The notes beneath the pieces were generated by a model, which ran no database searches, was not told the origin of the DNA, and was given only the letters and a program-made list of their open reading frames with translations. From NCBI GenBank assembly GCA_030066455.1, contig JASJBQ010000320.1, positions 1-5,475 on the forward strand: a DNA stretch of 5,475 bases, in the 5' to 3' direction. This document shows positions 1 through 5,461 of the stretch, one piece after another; within the stretch, counting starts at the first letter, position 1, and the number at the start of each line of letters is the position of its first letter. This DNA comes from Desulfobacterales bacterium (GTDB lineage Bacteria > Desulfobacterota > Desulfobacteria > Desulfobacterales > UBA5852). A program made the position numbers and the translations under genes.

Positions 1-278
1 CCGGCCAGCAGAATAACACCGGTCACTTTCCCCAGGGTGATGCCGGATTGAGGAAATTTATCGAGTGAGAAGACATCTTCGACAATCATCTGGTCGGGGG
101 TTTCGCGCTGCAGAATTTCGTGCAACTTGGTGTAGATGCGCTCCAGACGACGCGCCAGGGGATCGCTTTGCGGGGTCGAAATGCTACCAAAAGCATATCC
201 CTCGACATTCATCCCTTGTCCCCACACAATCCCCACACCGGTAGCGGCCAGACCGGGATCAATGCCGATAATTTTCAT
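1..278 (-). CDS. ruvC: Holliday junction resolvase RuvC, N-terminal part (cut by window edge)
   Basis: RuvC is the dimeric endonuclease that cuts four-way DNA junctions with RuvAB at the end of recombinational repair. About 92 residues are visible, of a family length near 170; the C-terminal catalytic aspartates lie outside the window. The N-terminus reads MKIIGIDPGLAATGVGIV, matching the RNase H-like first strand with catalytic Asp7. The second acidic motif is IVEDVF, with Glu67 at the place of E. coli Glu66, followed by an LGKVTGVILLA helix where many homologues have LGQARG. The start ATG at 278-276 is the only good one; its ribosome site is weak. The gene begins 22 bases after the cpoB stop, so co-transcription with cpoB is likely. 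The family call is firm; the altered helix is a mild divergence. Confidence 0.9.
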   Translation of the reverse strand, partial: MKIIGIDPGLAATGVGIVWGQGMNVEGYAFGSISTPQSDPLARRLERIYTKLHEILQRETPDQMIVEDVFSLDKFPQSGITLGKVTGVILLA

Positions 279-300
279 TGCCGGATATCGAAAACCATTT

Positions 301-1104
301 CTACTGCTTCAATTTCTGTTCGGCGGCCTTGGCTTCGGTCGATTTAGGAAACCGGTCGATCAGTTCCTTGAAAATCAAGCGGGCATTATCCTTGTCGCCC
401 AAAGCGGTGAAGGCCATTCCCTGCTTTAGCAAAGCCGCGGGCACTTTGTTGCCCTGGGGATATAATTCGATAACTTTCTGATATTCCAGGATTGCCTTTT
501 CATACCAGCTTTGCCGGAAGTAAGTTTCACCGATCCAGAACTGGGCGTTGTCCGCCTGATCCGACTTGGGATATTTCTTCAGCAGGTTTTCAAAGGCCGT
601 TCGCGCTCCGACATAGTCCTCCCGATCAAAGGCCTGTTTGCCTTGGGAGTACAGCGCCAGGTCCTCCGAAGCGGCCTGGGCGCCGGGAATCCCACCGGGG
701 GACGGCGCACGGCCGGTCGACGCACCGCGAACATCGAGGTAGGATTCAATCTTGGCCAAACGCTGCTCCTGGGCCCGAAGACGCCCCTCCAGATCTGAAG
801 ACGTTCTTTGGGATTGAAAATCGGTTTCCTCCACACGGCCTTTAAGCGCCTGCAAATCTTCTCGAATACGGCGTACTTCCGCTCGGATGGTCGCGCTCTG
901 ATCTCGAAGGTTCTGATCCTTCTGGTTGCGGGTTTGACCGTAGTCGCTCATATTGGCCTGCATGTCCGCATACTTCTGTTCGAGATCGTTATAGCGGCGT
1001 TCCAGTGTATTCGTGCGGCTGTCGAGCGTTACGATATCCTGCTGGCTGGCACAACCGAACGACACAACCGTCAAAGCGCAAACAGTACCGATAATCTTTT
1101 TCAT
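301..1104 (-). CDS. cpoB: CpoB/YbgF: Tol-Pal-associated coiled-coil TPR protein, predicted lipoprotein
   Basis: CpoB is the periplasmic protein that in E. coli links Tol-Pal to peptidoglycan synthesis (PBP1B) during septation. The 267-residue product starts with MKKIIG and a short hydrophobic segment ending at Cys18 (VSFGCAS), which I read as a lipoprotein signal with a non-ideal lipobox (Ser at -3). Residues about 22-122 are polar, heptad-like coiled coil, the trimerisation region in E. coli. A Gly/Pro/Ala linker (127-146) follows. Then come three TPR units at about 149-179, 186-216 and 222-253, ending KYP, LYP and RFP. I chose the ATG at 1104 rather than the in-frame ATG at 1167 because the signal sequence starts here and AGGA lies seven bases upstream. 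E. coli CpoB is a soluble secreted protein, so lipid anchoring would be a difference. An intrinsic terminator separates it from pal. Confidence 0.9.
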   Translation of the reverse strand: MKKIIGTVCALTVVSFGCASQQDIVTLDSRTNTLERRYNDLEQKYADMQANMSDYGQTRNQKDQNLRDQSATIRAEVRRIREDLQALKGRVEETDFQSQRTSSDLEGRLRAQEQRLAKIESYLDVRGASTGRAPSPGGIPGAQAASEDLALYSQGKQAFDREDYVGARTAFENLLKKYPKSDQADNAQFWIGETYFRQSWYEKAILEYQKVIELYPQGNKVPAALLKQGMAFTALGDKDNARLIFKELIDRFPKSTEAKAAEQKLKQ

Positions 1105-1138
1105 GATCCTGTCCTGATCTGAAGATCCGTAAAGCTTG

Positions 1139-1167
1139 GGTATGAATTCCGCGGCGATCACCGTCAA
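1139..1167 (-). promoter_or_regulatory. Candidate sigma70-like promoter for cpoB-ruvC
   Basis: On the minus strand TTGACG (1167-1162) matches the -35 consensus at five of six bases. A 17 bp spacer separates it from CATACC (1144-1139), a poor -10 with three matches. It lies just after the pal terminator and about 35 bases upstream of the cpoB start, where a promoter would be needed if the terminator is efficient. The weak -10 makes this tentative. Confidence 0.3.
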
Positions 1168-1188
1168 AGCTTCAGAGAGGTCGTCGTT

Positions 1189-1224
1189 AAAAAAAATCTG
1201 CCCGCCGGTTGATGGCGGGCAGAT
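1189..1224 (-). terminator. Intrinsic terminator after pal
   Basis: On the minus strand a perfect 11 bp stem (ATCTGCCCGCC pairing with GGCGGGCAGAT, plus-strand arms 1196-1206 and 1214-1224) closes a 7-base loop and runs straight into a T tract (1195-1189). The stem is GC-rich, so this is a standard rho-independent terminator. It begins about 83 bases after the pal stop and precedes cpoB, so it ends or attenuates the tolQRAB-pal transcript. Confidence 0.92.
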
Positions 1225-1306
1225 CGTCGGTTCTCAATGTTCTTCCATCCACCGGCGCCGTCAGGCCCCCAAGGGAGACCTTCCGGGCACGGACTGCTTG
1301 GCATTA

Positions 1307-1838
1307 TTATTGGATTCTAAACTGGGCCCGCCGATTCTTGGCCCAAGCTTCCTCGTTGCTGCGCGGATCGAGCGGCCGTTCTTCTCCATAGCTGACCGTT
1401 CTGAGGCGTGAAGAGGATACCCCCATATCGACCAGGAAGGCCCGCGCGCTTTCGGCCCGGCGTTCGCCCAACGCCATGTTGTACTCCGCAGTGCCCCGTT
1501 CATCGGTGTGGCCCTCGATGACCACGGACACCCCCGGATTGTCGTTCAGCCAACCCGCTTTGCGCCTCAAGACATCCTGGGCCCTCGGCGATAAGGAAGC
1601 ACTGTCAAAAGCAAAATGAACATTTTCGTTTAGAAACTGGTTGCGTGCCATTTCTTTAGCCCGGTCAGCCCCAGAGGTATCGGGCGCCGGCGCCATGGGT
1701 GCTTTAGGCGCCTCAGGCGGGGGGGGGCGTTGTGGTCTCGGTCTGCTGCCCCCCGGACTGGGTAGCGCATGACACCATGGTCATCAGACCGGGCACCACC
1801 AATACCAGCGCCAGGATTATCCACAATTTTCTCTGCAT
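1307..1838 (-). CDS. pal: Pal, peptidoglycan-associated lipoprotein, frame broken at a C9 run
   Basis: Pal is the outer-membrane lipoprotein that binds peptidoglycan and TolB. From ATG 1838 the frame gives MQRKLWIILALVLVV, then TMVSCAT, a lipoprotein signal with Cys24, then a Gln/Thr/Pro linker. At nine C (plus-strand G 1719-1727) it reads into TGA at 1715-1713 after 41 codons. Removing one C restores PPPPEAPKAP and the rest of the protein, 176 residues, close to E. coli Pal (173). The restored C-terminal part (about 66-176) is a complete OmpA-like domain with IEGHTDERGTAEYN and LGERRAES, the peptidoglycan-binding Asp and Arg region. An internal ATG at 1696 in the downstream frame would give a 129-residue product without a signal. 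The pal identity is certain; whether the frameshift is biological is not. It follows the tolB stop by 31 bases. Confidence 0.93.
1719..1727 (-). repeat. C9 homopolymer at the pal frameshift point
   Basis: Nine consecutive G on the plus strand (C on the coding strand) lie exactly where the pal signal-peptide frame and the OmpA-domain frame part. The tract codes for proline in the linker just after the lipid anchor. It is one base too long, or two too short, for an open frame. Confidence 0.95.
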
Positions 1839-1842
1839 TTCT

Positions 1843-1849
1843 CCTCCTT
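1843..1849 (-). promoter_or_regulatory. Strong ribosome binding site of pal
   Basis: AAGGAGG lies four bases before ATG 1838. It is the strongest Shine-Dalgarno sequence in the window, as expected for Pal, which is abundant. It decides the true pal start: translation begins at the signal peptide and not at the internal ATG 1696, and so it supports reading the two frames as one gene. Confidence 0.85.
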
Positions 1850-1869
1850 TCAACAACCGAAGCAAGTTA

Positions 1870-3225
1870 TTAAAGTCCTGTGTTGGGCGACCATTGGGGA
1901 TTGGATTGCTCTCCCGGAAGGGTCAGCAATTTGCGCTGGTCGGTTCCGAAAGCCGTCATGACATAAATACGCGAACGTCCTTCCCGCGTCGAACTGAAAA
2001 CGATCATGCTGCCATCCGGTGACCAGGAAGGCGATTCGTTGTTTCCGGCGTCACGCGTCAATTGCATGGGAGGCCGTCCGTCGAAGCCGGCGACGAAGAT
2101 ATCGTTGCGCCCGCCTTCCATGCCGGAATAGGCGATGCGATCACCTTTGGGCGACCAGCTGGGCTGCGTATTGTAGCGCCCCTGGTAAGTAAATCGGTCG
2201 ACCCGTCCGCTGGCAAGGTCCTTCACATAGACCTGCGGGTTGCCGGATCGGTTGGAGACAAATGCAATTCTTTTGCCATCCGGAGACCACGTCGGGGACA
2301 CATCACTGCCCCAACTTTTGGTCAACCTTTTAATAATTTTCCCTTTTCCCGTCAACAGATAAATTTCCTGATCACCCGTAAATGAAAGCGTGGCCGCTAG
2401 TTGCATCGCATCGAGCGAACCGTTCGCGCCGACCTGCGGTCGCCAGGCCGGGGTGATGTTCAAACCTTTGTTGGCAATCTCATAGCCGCGCTGCTGTCGG
2501 CGGTGTTTGATGTAGAGATTGGGCTTGTCCTTCGGGTAGGCCGTGTAGGCGATCCACTTCCCGTCCGTCGACCAGGCCGGAGACAAGGTGATATTGTTAG
2601 TCCGGGTGAAGCGTGACGGATTGCGGCCGTCGAATTCAGCGATAAATATCTCTTTATTGCCCGTTCCGGTGGATACCAGCGCAATTTCACTATTGAAATA
2701 ACCGCGATCGCCGGTCAGATAAAAAATGACCTCGCTGCAGAATTTGCGAACGATTTTACGCAAATCCGCCTGGCGTCCCCGATAGCGTTTCCCGATGACC
2801 GAACGGCCTTTGACGGTGTCGAACAGACGCAGTTCCATCTCCACGGCCTCGCCCGTTTGCGAAACCCCTCCCGTGATCAACAACTCGGCACCGATAATCG
2901 TCCAGTTGCGAAAGTTGATACTGCGGACGGTCAGTCCCGTGGTTTTGGGATCTTCGAGGAAGGCCGCCGGATCAATAACCTTGAAATAACTTGTAAATTC
3001 GAGCGTCTCGGACATCAAATCCCTGGTTGCGACTGCCGTCTGGGCTGTCGCTTCGTCGGGCTCCAGGGGTTTAAAGTCCGGAATGGCCAACGGGATTTTT
3101 TTGAGGAAGGGATGGATTTCGTAATACTCATCGACCGGTTGGGCTTGCCCCTCAATGGCTGCGAAAAATGTCCCCACAAGCAAAACAATGCTCAATAAGA
3201 AAAAAGACCATCGTGGTGCGCGCAT
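1870..3225 (-). CDS. tolB: TolB, periplasmic beta-propeller of the Tol-Pal system
   Basis: TolB is the periplasmic protein that shuttles between Pal and the TolA/TolQR machine. The 451-residue product (E. coli 430) has a signal peptide, MRAPRWSFFLLSIVLLVG, with likely cleavage after GQA at residue 28. The N-terminal alpha/beta domain spans about 33-165 (IPLAIPDFKP onwards). The C-terminal propeller spans about 175-451, with blade motifs SPAWSTDGKWIAY, SPTWSPDGKRIAF, QPSWSPKGDRIAY and SPSWSPDGSMIVF, and a closing NPQWSP. The blade near 257-290 reads TPAWRPQVGANGS then LAATLS, lacking the SPDG turn and carrying a few extra residues. ATG 3225 is preferred to in-frame ATG 3309 because the signal peptide follows it directly and AAAGG lies ten bases upstream. 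It is 102 bases from tolA, the widest gap among tolQ to pal. Confidence 0.97.
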   Translation of the reverse strand: MRAPRWSFFLLSIVLLVGTFFAAIEGQAQPVDEYYEIHPFLKKIPLAIPDFKPLEPDEATAQTAVATRDLMSETLEFTSYFKVIDPAAFLEDPKTTGLTVRSINFRNWTIIGAELLITGGVSQTGEAVEMELRLFDTVKGRSVIGKRYRGRQADLRKIVRKFCSEVIFYLTGDRGYFNSEIALVSTGTGNKEIFIAEFDGRNPSRFTRTNNITLSPAWSTDGKWIAYTAYPKDKPNLYIKHRRQQRGYEIANKGLNITPAWRPQVGANGSLDAMQLAATLSFTGDQEIYLLTGKGKIIKRLTKSWGSDVSPTWSPDGKRIAFVSNRSGNPQVYVKDLASGRVDRFTYQGRYNTQPSWSPKGDRIAYSGMEGGRNDIFVAGFDGRPPMQLTRDAGNNESPSWSPDGSMIVFSSTREGRSRIYVMTAFGTDQRKLLTLPGEQSNPQWSPNTGL

Positions 3226-3297
3226 ACCCGCTAAACCTTTCCGCTGGATTCCGGATGAACAACAAAATGTCCTGTATTGGGCTTCTGGGGATAAGAG

Positions 3298-3306
3298 ATA
3301 ATAGCA
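3298..3306 (-). promoter_or_regulatory. Possible extended -10 promoter for tolB-pal
   Basis: On the minus strand TGC followed by TATTAT (3306-3298) matches an extended -10 (TGN plus five of six bases of TATAAT). No good -35 lies upstream, which extended -10 promoters can do without. It sits in the 102 bp tolA-tolB gap, some 65-70 bases before the tolB start. An internal promoter ahead of tolB is also known in E. coli. Confidence 0.4.
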
Positions 3307-3327
3307 CATCTTGGCATATTTTGCTTA

Positions 3328-4176
3328 TTAGTTGAAACCCGCTGGTGTCGCCCGGAGCCCAATGGCGATGTAGGGCCGGTTGATGCCTGCCGGATGAGGA
3401 CCGACGGGGCTGGATTTGACCACGGCGCGATACGCCGCTTCATCCAGAATCGTGTTGCCTGACGGCTTGTCGATTTGAATATCCGCAATCTCACCGTTGG
3501 GTAGGATACGGCATGATATCAACGTCTCCAGGTTGCCCAGATTGGCGCCCAATTGATCGGGAAAGGCAAAGTTCTGCATGATGGTCGTTACCACATCCAG
3601 CTCATAATTCTTAATGCGTGTCAGAACACCCACCCCTCCCGGCACACCGCCCGCCCCTGCCGCCGCGCGCGCTTTTTCCTGGCCGGCCACTTTCTTCTTC
3701 ATCGCTTCGATGGCGCTGTCGACCGTTTGGGCCCGTTGGGGTTTTTTCTCCTTGGGTGCCGGCCGCGTGACCTTCGCCGCCGTCGTCTTTTTGGGGATCG
3801 TTTTTTTCTTCAACGATCTGACGACTTTGGGTTTTTTTTGCGGTGGTGCAATTGAAACCTGTTCTTTTTTCACTTCCGGTGGCGGGGGCGGAGGAACCGG
3901 CTCCGGTTTCGCCGGCGGCGGTTCGGGTTTCGGCGGGGGGGCGGGGGACTTGGCGACCGGCTGCGGTGCACCCGGGGCCGGCAGCGAAACCAGGTCCACG
4001 TTGATGGCCCGGGGGCCGGTGCGAAAGGGCCGCTCAAAAACCGACGGCGCCAGATAGAACATCCCCAGCAAGAGCAAATGGCACAGAGCGGAGACCCCGA
4101 GCATGAATAGAAAGCTTCGGGTCTCATCTTCCGCCCCGGAGTACAGGGCGGGCGGGTTCGCCAAACGCCTTTGCAT
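3328..4176 (-). CDS. tolA: TolA/TonB-family energy-transducing protein of the Tol-Pal system
   Basis: This protein spans the periplasm and passes force from TolQR to TolB-Pal. The 282-residue product is anchored by one membrane helix at about 22-43. That helix contains Ser29 and His33, the SxxxH motif by which TolA and TonB contact TolQ or ExbB. Next is a Pro-rich stretch (66-117, with a run of seven Pro at 94-100 broken only by Val at 94), a Lys/Arg-rich stretch (112-147), a short predicted helix, a Gly-rich hinge (172-185) and a TonB-type C-terminal domain (187-277; KPSGNTILDEAAYRAV, then a PYIAIGL strand). Length and Pro/Lys linker are TonB-like; E. coli TolA has 421 residues and a long Ala/Lys helix. 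Position between tolR and tolB assigns it to Tol-Pal. It starts eight bases after the tolR stop with only a weak ribosome site, suggesting coupling. Confidence 0.9.
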   Translation of the reverse strand: MQRRLANPPALYSGAEDETRSFLFMLGVSALCHLLLLGMFYLAPSVFERPFRTGPRAINVDLVSLPAPGAPQPVAKSPAPPPKPEPPPAKPEPVPPPPPPEVKKEQVSIAPPQKKPKVVRSLKKKTIPKKTTAAKVTRPAPKEKKPQRAQTVDSAIEAMKKKVAGQEKARAAAGAGGVPGGVGVLTRIKNYELDVVTTIMQNFAFPDQLGANLGNLETLISCRILPNGEIADIQIDKPSGNTILDEAAYRAVVKSSPVGPHPAGINRPYIAIGLRATPAGFN

Positions 4177-4184
4177 TGCCTGCG

Positions 4185-4610
4185 CTATCCGGAACGCTTG
4201 TCGTTTTCGTTGACGGGCAGGGTAACCATTCCCAGCTTTTCAACACCTGCCGCCCGGATGTCGGACATGATCTGCACGACCACGCCATAGGGTATCATTT
4301 TGTCCGCCTTGAGGTAGACCGTATTGTCGCGGCGTGCTTCGATAACCTTCTGAAGCTTCTGCTGGAAAATAGCGCGATCCGCCTGGAAATCACCGATAAA
4401 CACCTGACCGTCCTTGTCAATGCTGACGATCAGGGGTTCGGTTTTGGTTTCGATGGGAGCCGCCGTGGTTTCGGGCAGATCGACACTCAAGCCTTCCATC
4501 ATCATGGGGGCCGTCACCATAAAAATAATCAGCAGCACCAGCATGACGTCGACAAACGGGGTCACATTGATGTCCGACATGAAACCGTCGCTGGAACTTC
4601 CGGTTTTCAT
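4185..4610 (-). CDS. tolR: TolR, ExbD/TolR-family motor protein
   Basis: TolR forms, with TolQ, the proton channel that energises TolA. The 141-residue length equals the family norm (E. coli 142). A short cytoplasmic N-terminus leads to SDINVTPFVDVMLVLLIIF: the single membrane helix is about 17-37 and Asp21 corresponds to the proton-binding Asp23 of E. coli TolR. The periplasmic domain (about 59-135) has the typical IVSIDKDGQVFIG strand and a KMIPYGVVVQIMSDIRAAG segment followed by LGMVTLP. The ATG lies two bases after the tolQ stop (TAAAGATG), and its ribosome site GGGAGG is within the last tolQ codons, so the two genes are coupled, fitting a fixed-ratio complex. Confidence 0.97.
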   Translation of the reverse strand: MKTGSSSDGFMSDINVTPFVDVMLVLLIIFMVTAPMMMEGLSVDLPETTAAPIETKTEPLIVSIDKDGQVFIGDFQADRAIFQQKLQKVIEARRDNTVYLKADKMIPYGVVVQIMSDIRAAGVEKLGMVTLPVNENDKRSG

Positions 4611-4612
4611 CT

Positions 4613-5332
4613 TTAGCCTCCCGCGCTCCGCAGGATATCGCGTTCGACAATATTGAGAAAGTCGGCCGAAAAACTATGCAATTCCGTCTCCAGGGTGCGA
4701 ATCTTGTTCATATAATAGTTGAACGCGATGACAGCGGGAATGGCTGCCGCCAGACCAACGGCCGTGGCCACCAGGGCTTCGGATATACCCGGAGCGACCA
4801 CGGCCAGACTGGCCGATCCCATTTGCCCGATGCCGTGGAAAGAGTTCATGATGCCCCAAACCGTGCCGAATAGCCCGATAAAGGGGGCCGTATTCCCGGT
4901 CGTGGCCAGAAAGGGGACCATTTTGGTCATCCGTGTCATTTCGGTGTTGATGGCCCGGCGCAGGGCCCGTTTGATGTTGTCGATGCCAGCCACACGGCTG
5001 ATGAGCGAGGGACTGTCGTCGCCGGCGGTGGACGCCCCCGGGGTCGACTTGCTCAGTTTGCGCAATTCCATGTAACCCACCCGGAAGATGCGGGCGATGG
5101 GACTGCCCTGCAATTGTTTGGATTTTCCGAAAGCATCCGTCAAATCACGGCTCTTCCAGAAAAAGTCGATAAACATGGAGGATTCCCGATAAGCCCGGCG
5201 CATGTAGCGGTATTTGATCAGAATGATCGCCCAGGAAGAAATCGAGAACACCACCAGCAGCACCAGCGTAAGCTGAACCACCAGCCCGGCATTCAACATC
5301 ATGCGGATGACATCCGTATTTGCGGGACCCAT
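4613..5332 (-). CDS. tolQ: TolQ, MotA/TolQ/ExbB proton channel family protein
   Basis: TolQ is the multi-spanning stator subunit of the Tol motor. The 239-residue product (E. coli 230) has a first membrane helix at about 17-40. A cytoplasmic region follows (41-137) with a polar Ser/Gly/Asp stretch at 94-110. Helices two and three are at about 140-165 and 177-207. The family signatures are present: TAPFIGLFGTVWGIM in helix two, and ISEALVATAVGLAAAIP in helix three, including the channel-lining Thr148 and Thr190. ATG 5332 is preceded by GGAG six bases away. It is the first gene after a good promoter. No ybgC thioesterase gene is seen directly upstream, though only 143 bases are visible there. 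Confidence 0.97.
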   Translation of the reverse strand: MGPANTDVIRMMLNAGLVVQLTLVLLVVFSISSWAIILIKYRYMRRAYRESSMFIDFFWKSRDLTDAFGKSKQLQGSPIARIFRVGYMELRKLSKSTPGASTAGDDSPSLISRVAGIDNIKRALRRAINTEMTRMTKMVPFLATTGNTAPFIGLFGTVWGIMNSFHGIGQMGSASLAVVAPGISEALVATAVGLAAAIPAVIAFNYYMNKIRTLETELHSFSADFLNIVERDILRSAGG

Positions 5333-5412
5333 TTTATACTCCGTTGTACCTGCGCCCGATGCGCTGTATCGTGTTGTTCGGAAAGAAACCCGGTGCCGCC
5401 CCTATAGGCCCG

Positions 5413-5422
5413 GCGCCGGCGC
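5413..5422. repeat. GC-rich palindrome in the tolQ leader
   Basis: GCGCCGGCGC is a perfect 10 bp palindrome overlapping a second one, CCGGCGCCGG (5410-5419). It lies just downstream of the expected transcription start of the tolQ promoter. It could be an operator or a small RNA hairpin, or simply chance in GC-rich DNA. Confidence 0.4.
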
Positions 5423-5432
5423 AATCCAGAAA

Positions 5433-5461
5433 ACGCTACTGAAATTAAGGGGGGGTGTCAA
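5433..5461 (-). promoter_or_regulatory. Sigma70-like promoter of the tolQRAB-pal operon
   Basis: On the minus strand a perfect -35 TTGACA (5461-5456) is followed by an ideal 17 bp spacer and TAGCGT (5438-5433). The latter keeps the T, A and final T that matter most in a -10. Transcription would start near 5426, giving a leader of about 94 bases before tolQ. The first seven spacer bases are all C (5455-5449), so a slip there would change the -35/-10 distance. Confidence 0.65.

Noticed and set aside
1105..1167. Longer cpoB start at ATG 1167
   Set aside because: It would place 21 non-hydrophobic residues before the signal sequence and starts within the candidate promoter; ATG 1104 has a ribosome site and the signal directly after it.
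1225..1306. Possible small gene or RNA between the pal stop and the terminator
   Set aside because: I find no convincing start with a ribosome site, no tRNA-like fold and no repeat; it looks like a 3' untranslated stretch.
1307..1696. Reading pal simply as a 129-residue protein from ATG 1696
   Set aside because: No export signal, no good ribosome site, and a matching lipoprotein N-terminus with a strong site sits just upstream in the adjacent frame.
1630..1824. 64-residue minus-strand open frame covering the pal 5' half
   Set aside because: It is a third frame, matching neither the lipoprotein signal nor the OmpA domain; its product is Arg/Pro-rich and looks like a shadow.
3226..3309. Longer tolB start at ATG 3309
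   Set aside because: It would bury the export signal 28 residues in; the ATG overlaps the putative -10. ATG 3225 starts the signal peptide.
3614..4616. Two plus-strand open frames of about 147 residues (3614-4057 and 4176-4616)
   Set aside because: They lie exactly antisense to tolA and tolR, give low-complexity Gly/Phe-rich or His-rich products without recognisable domains, and the opposite frames are well-supported families.
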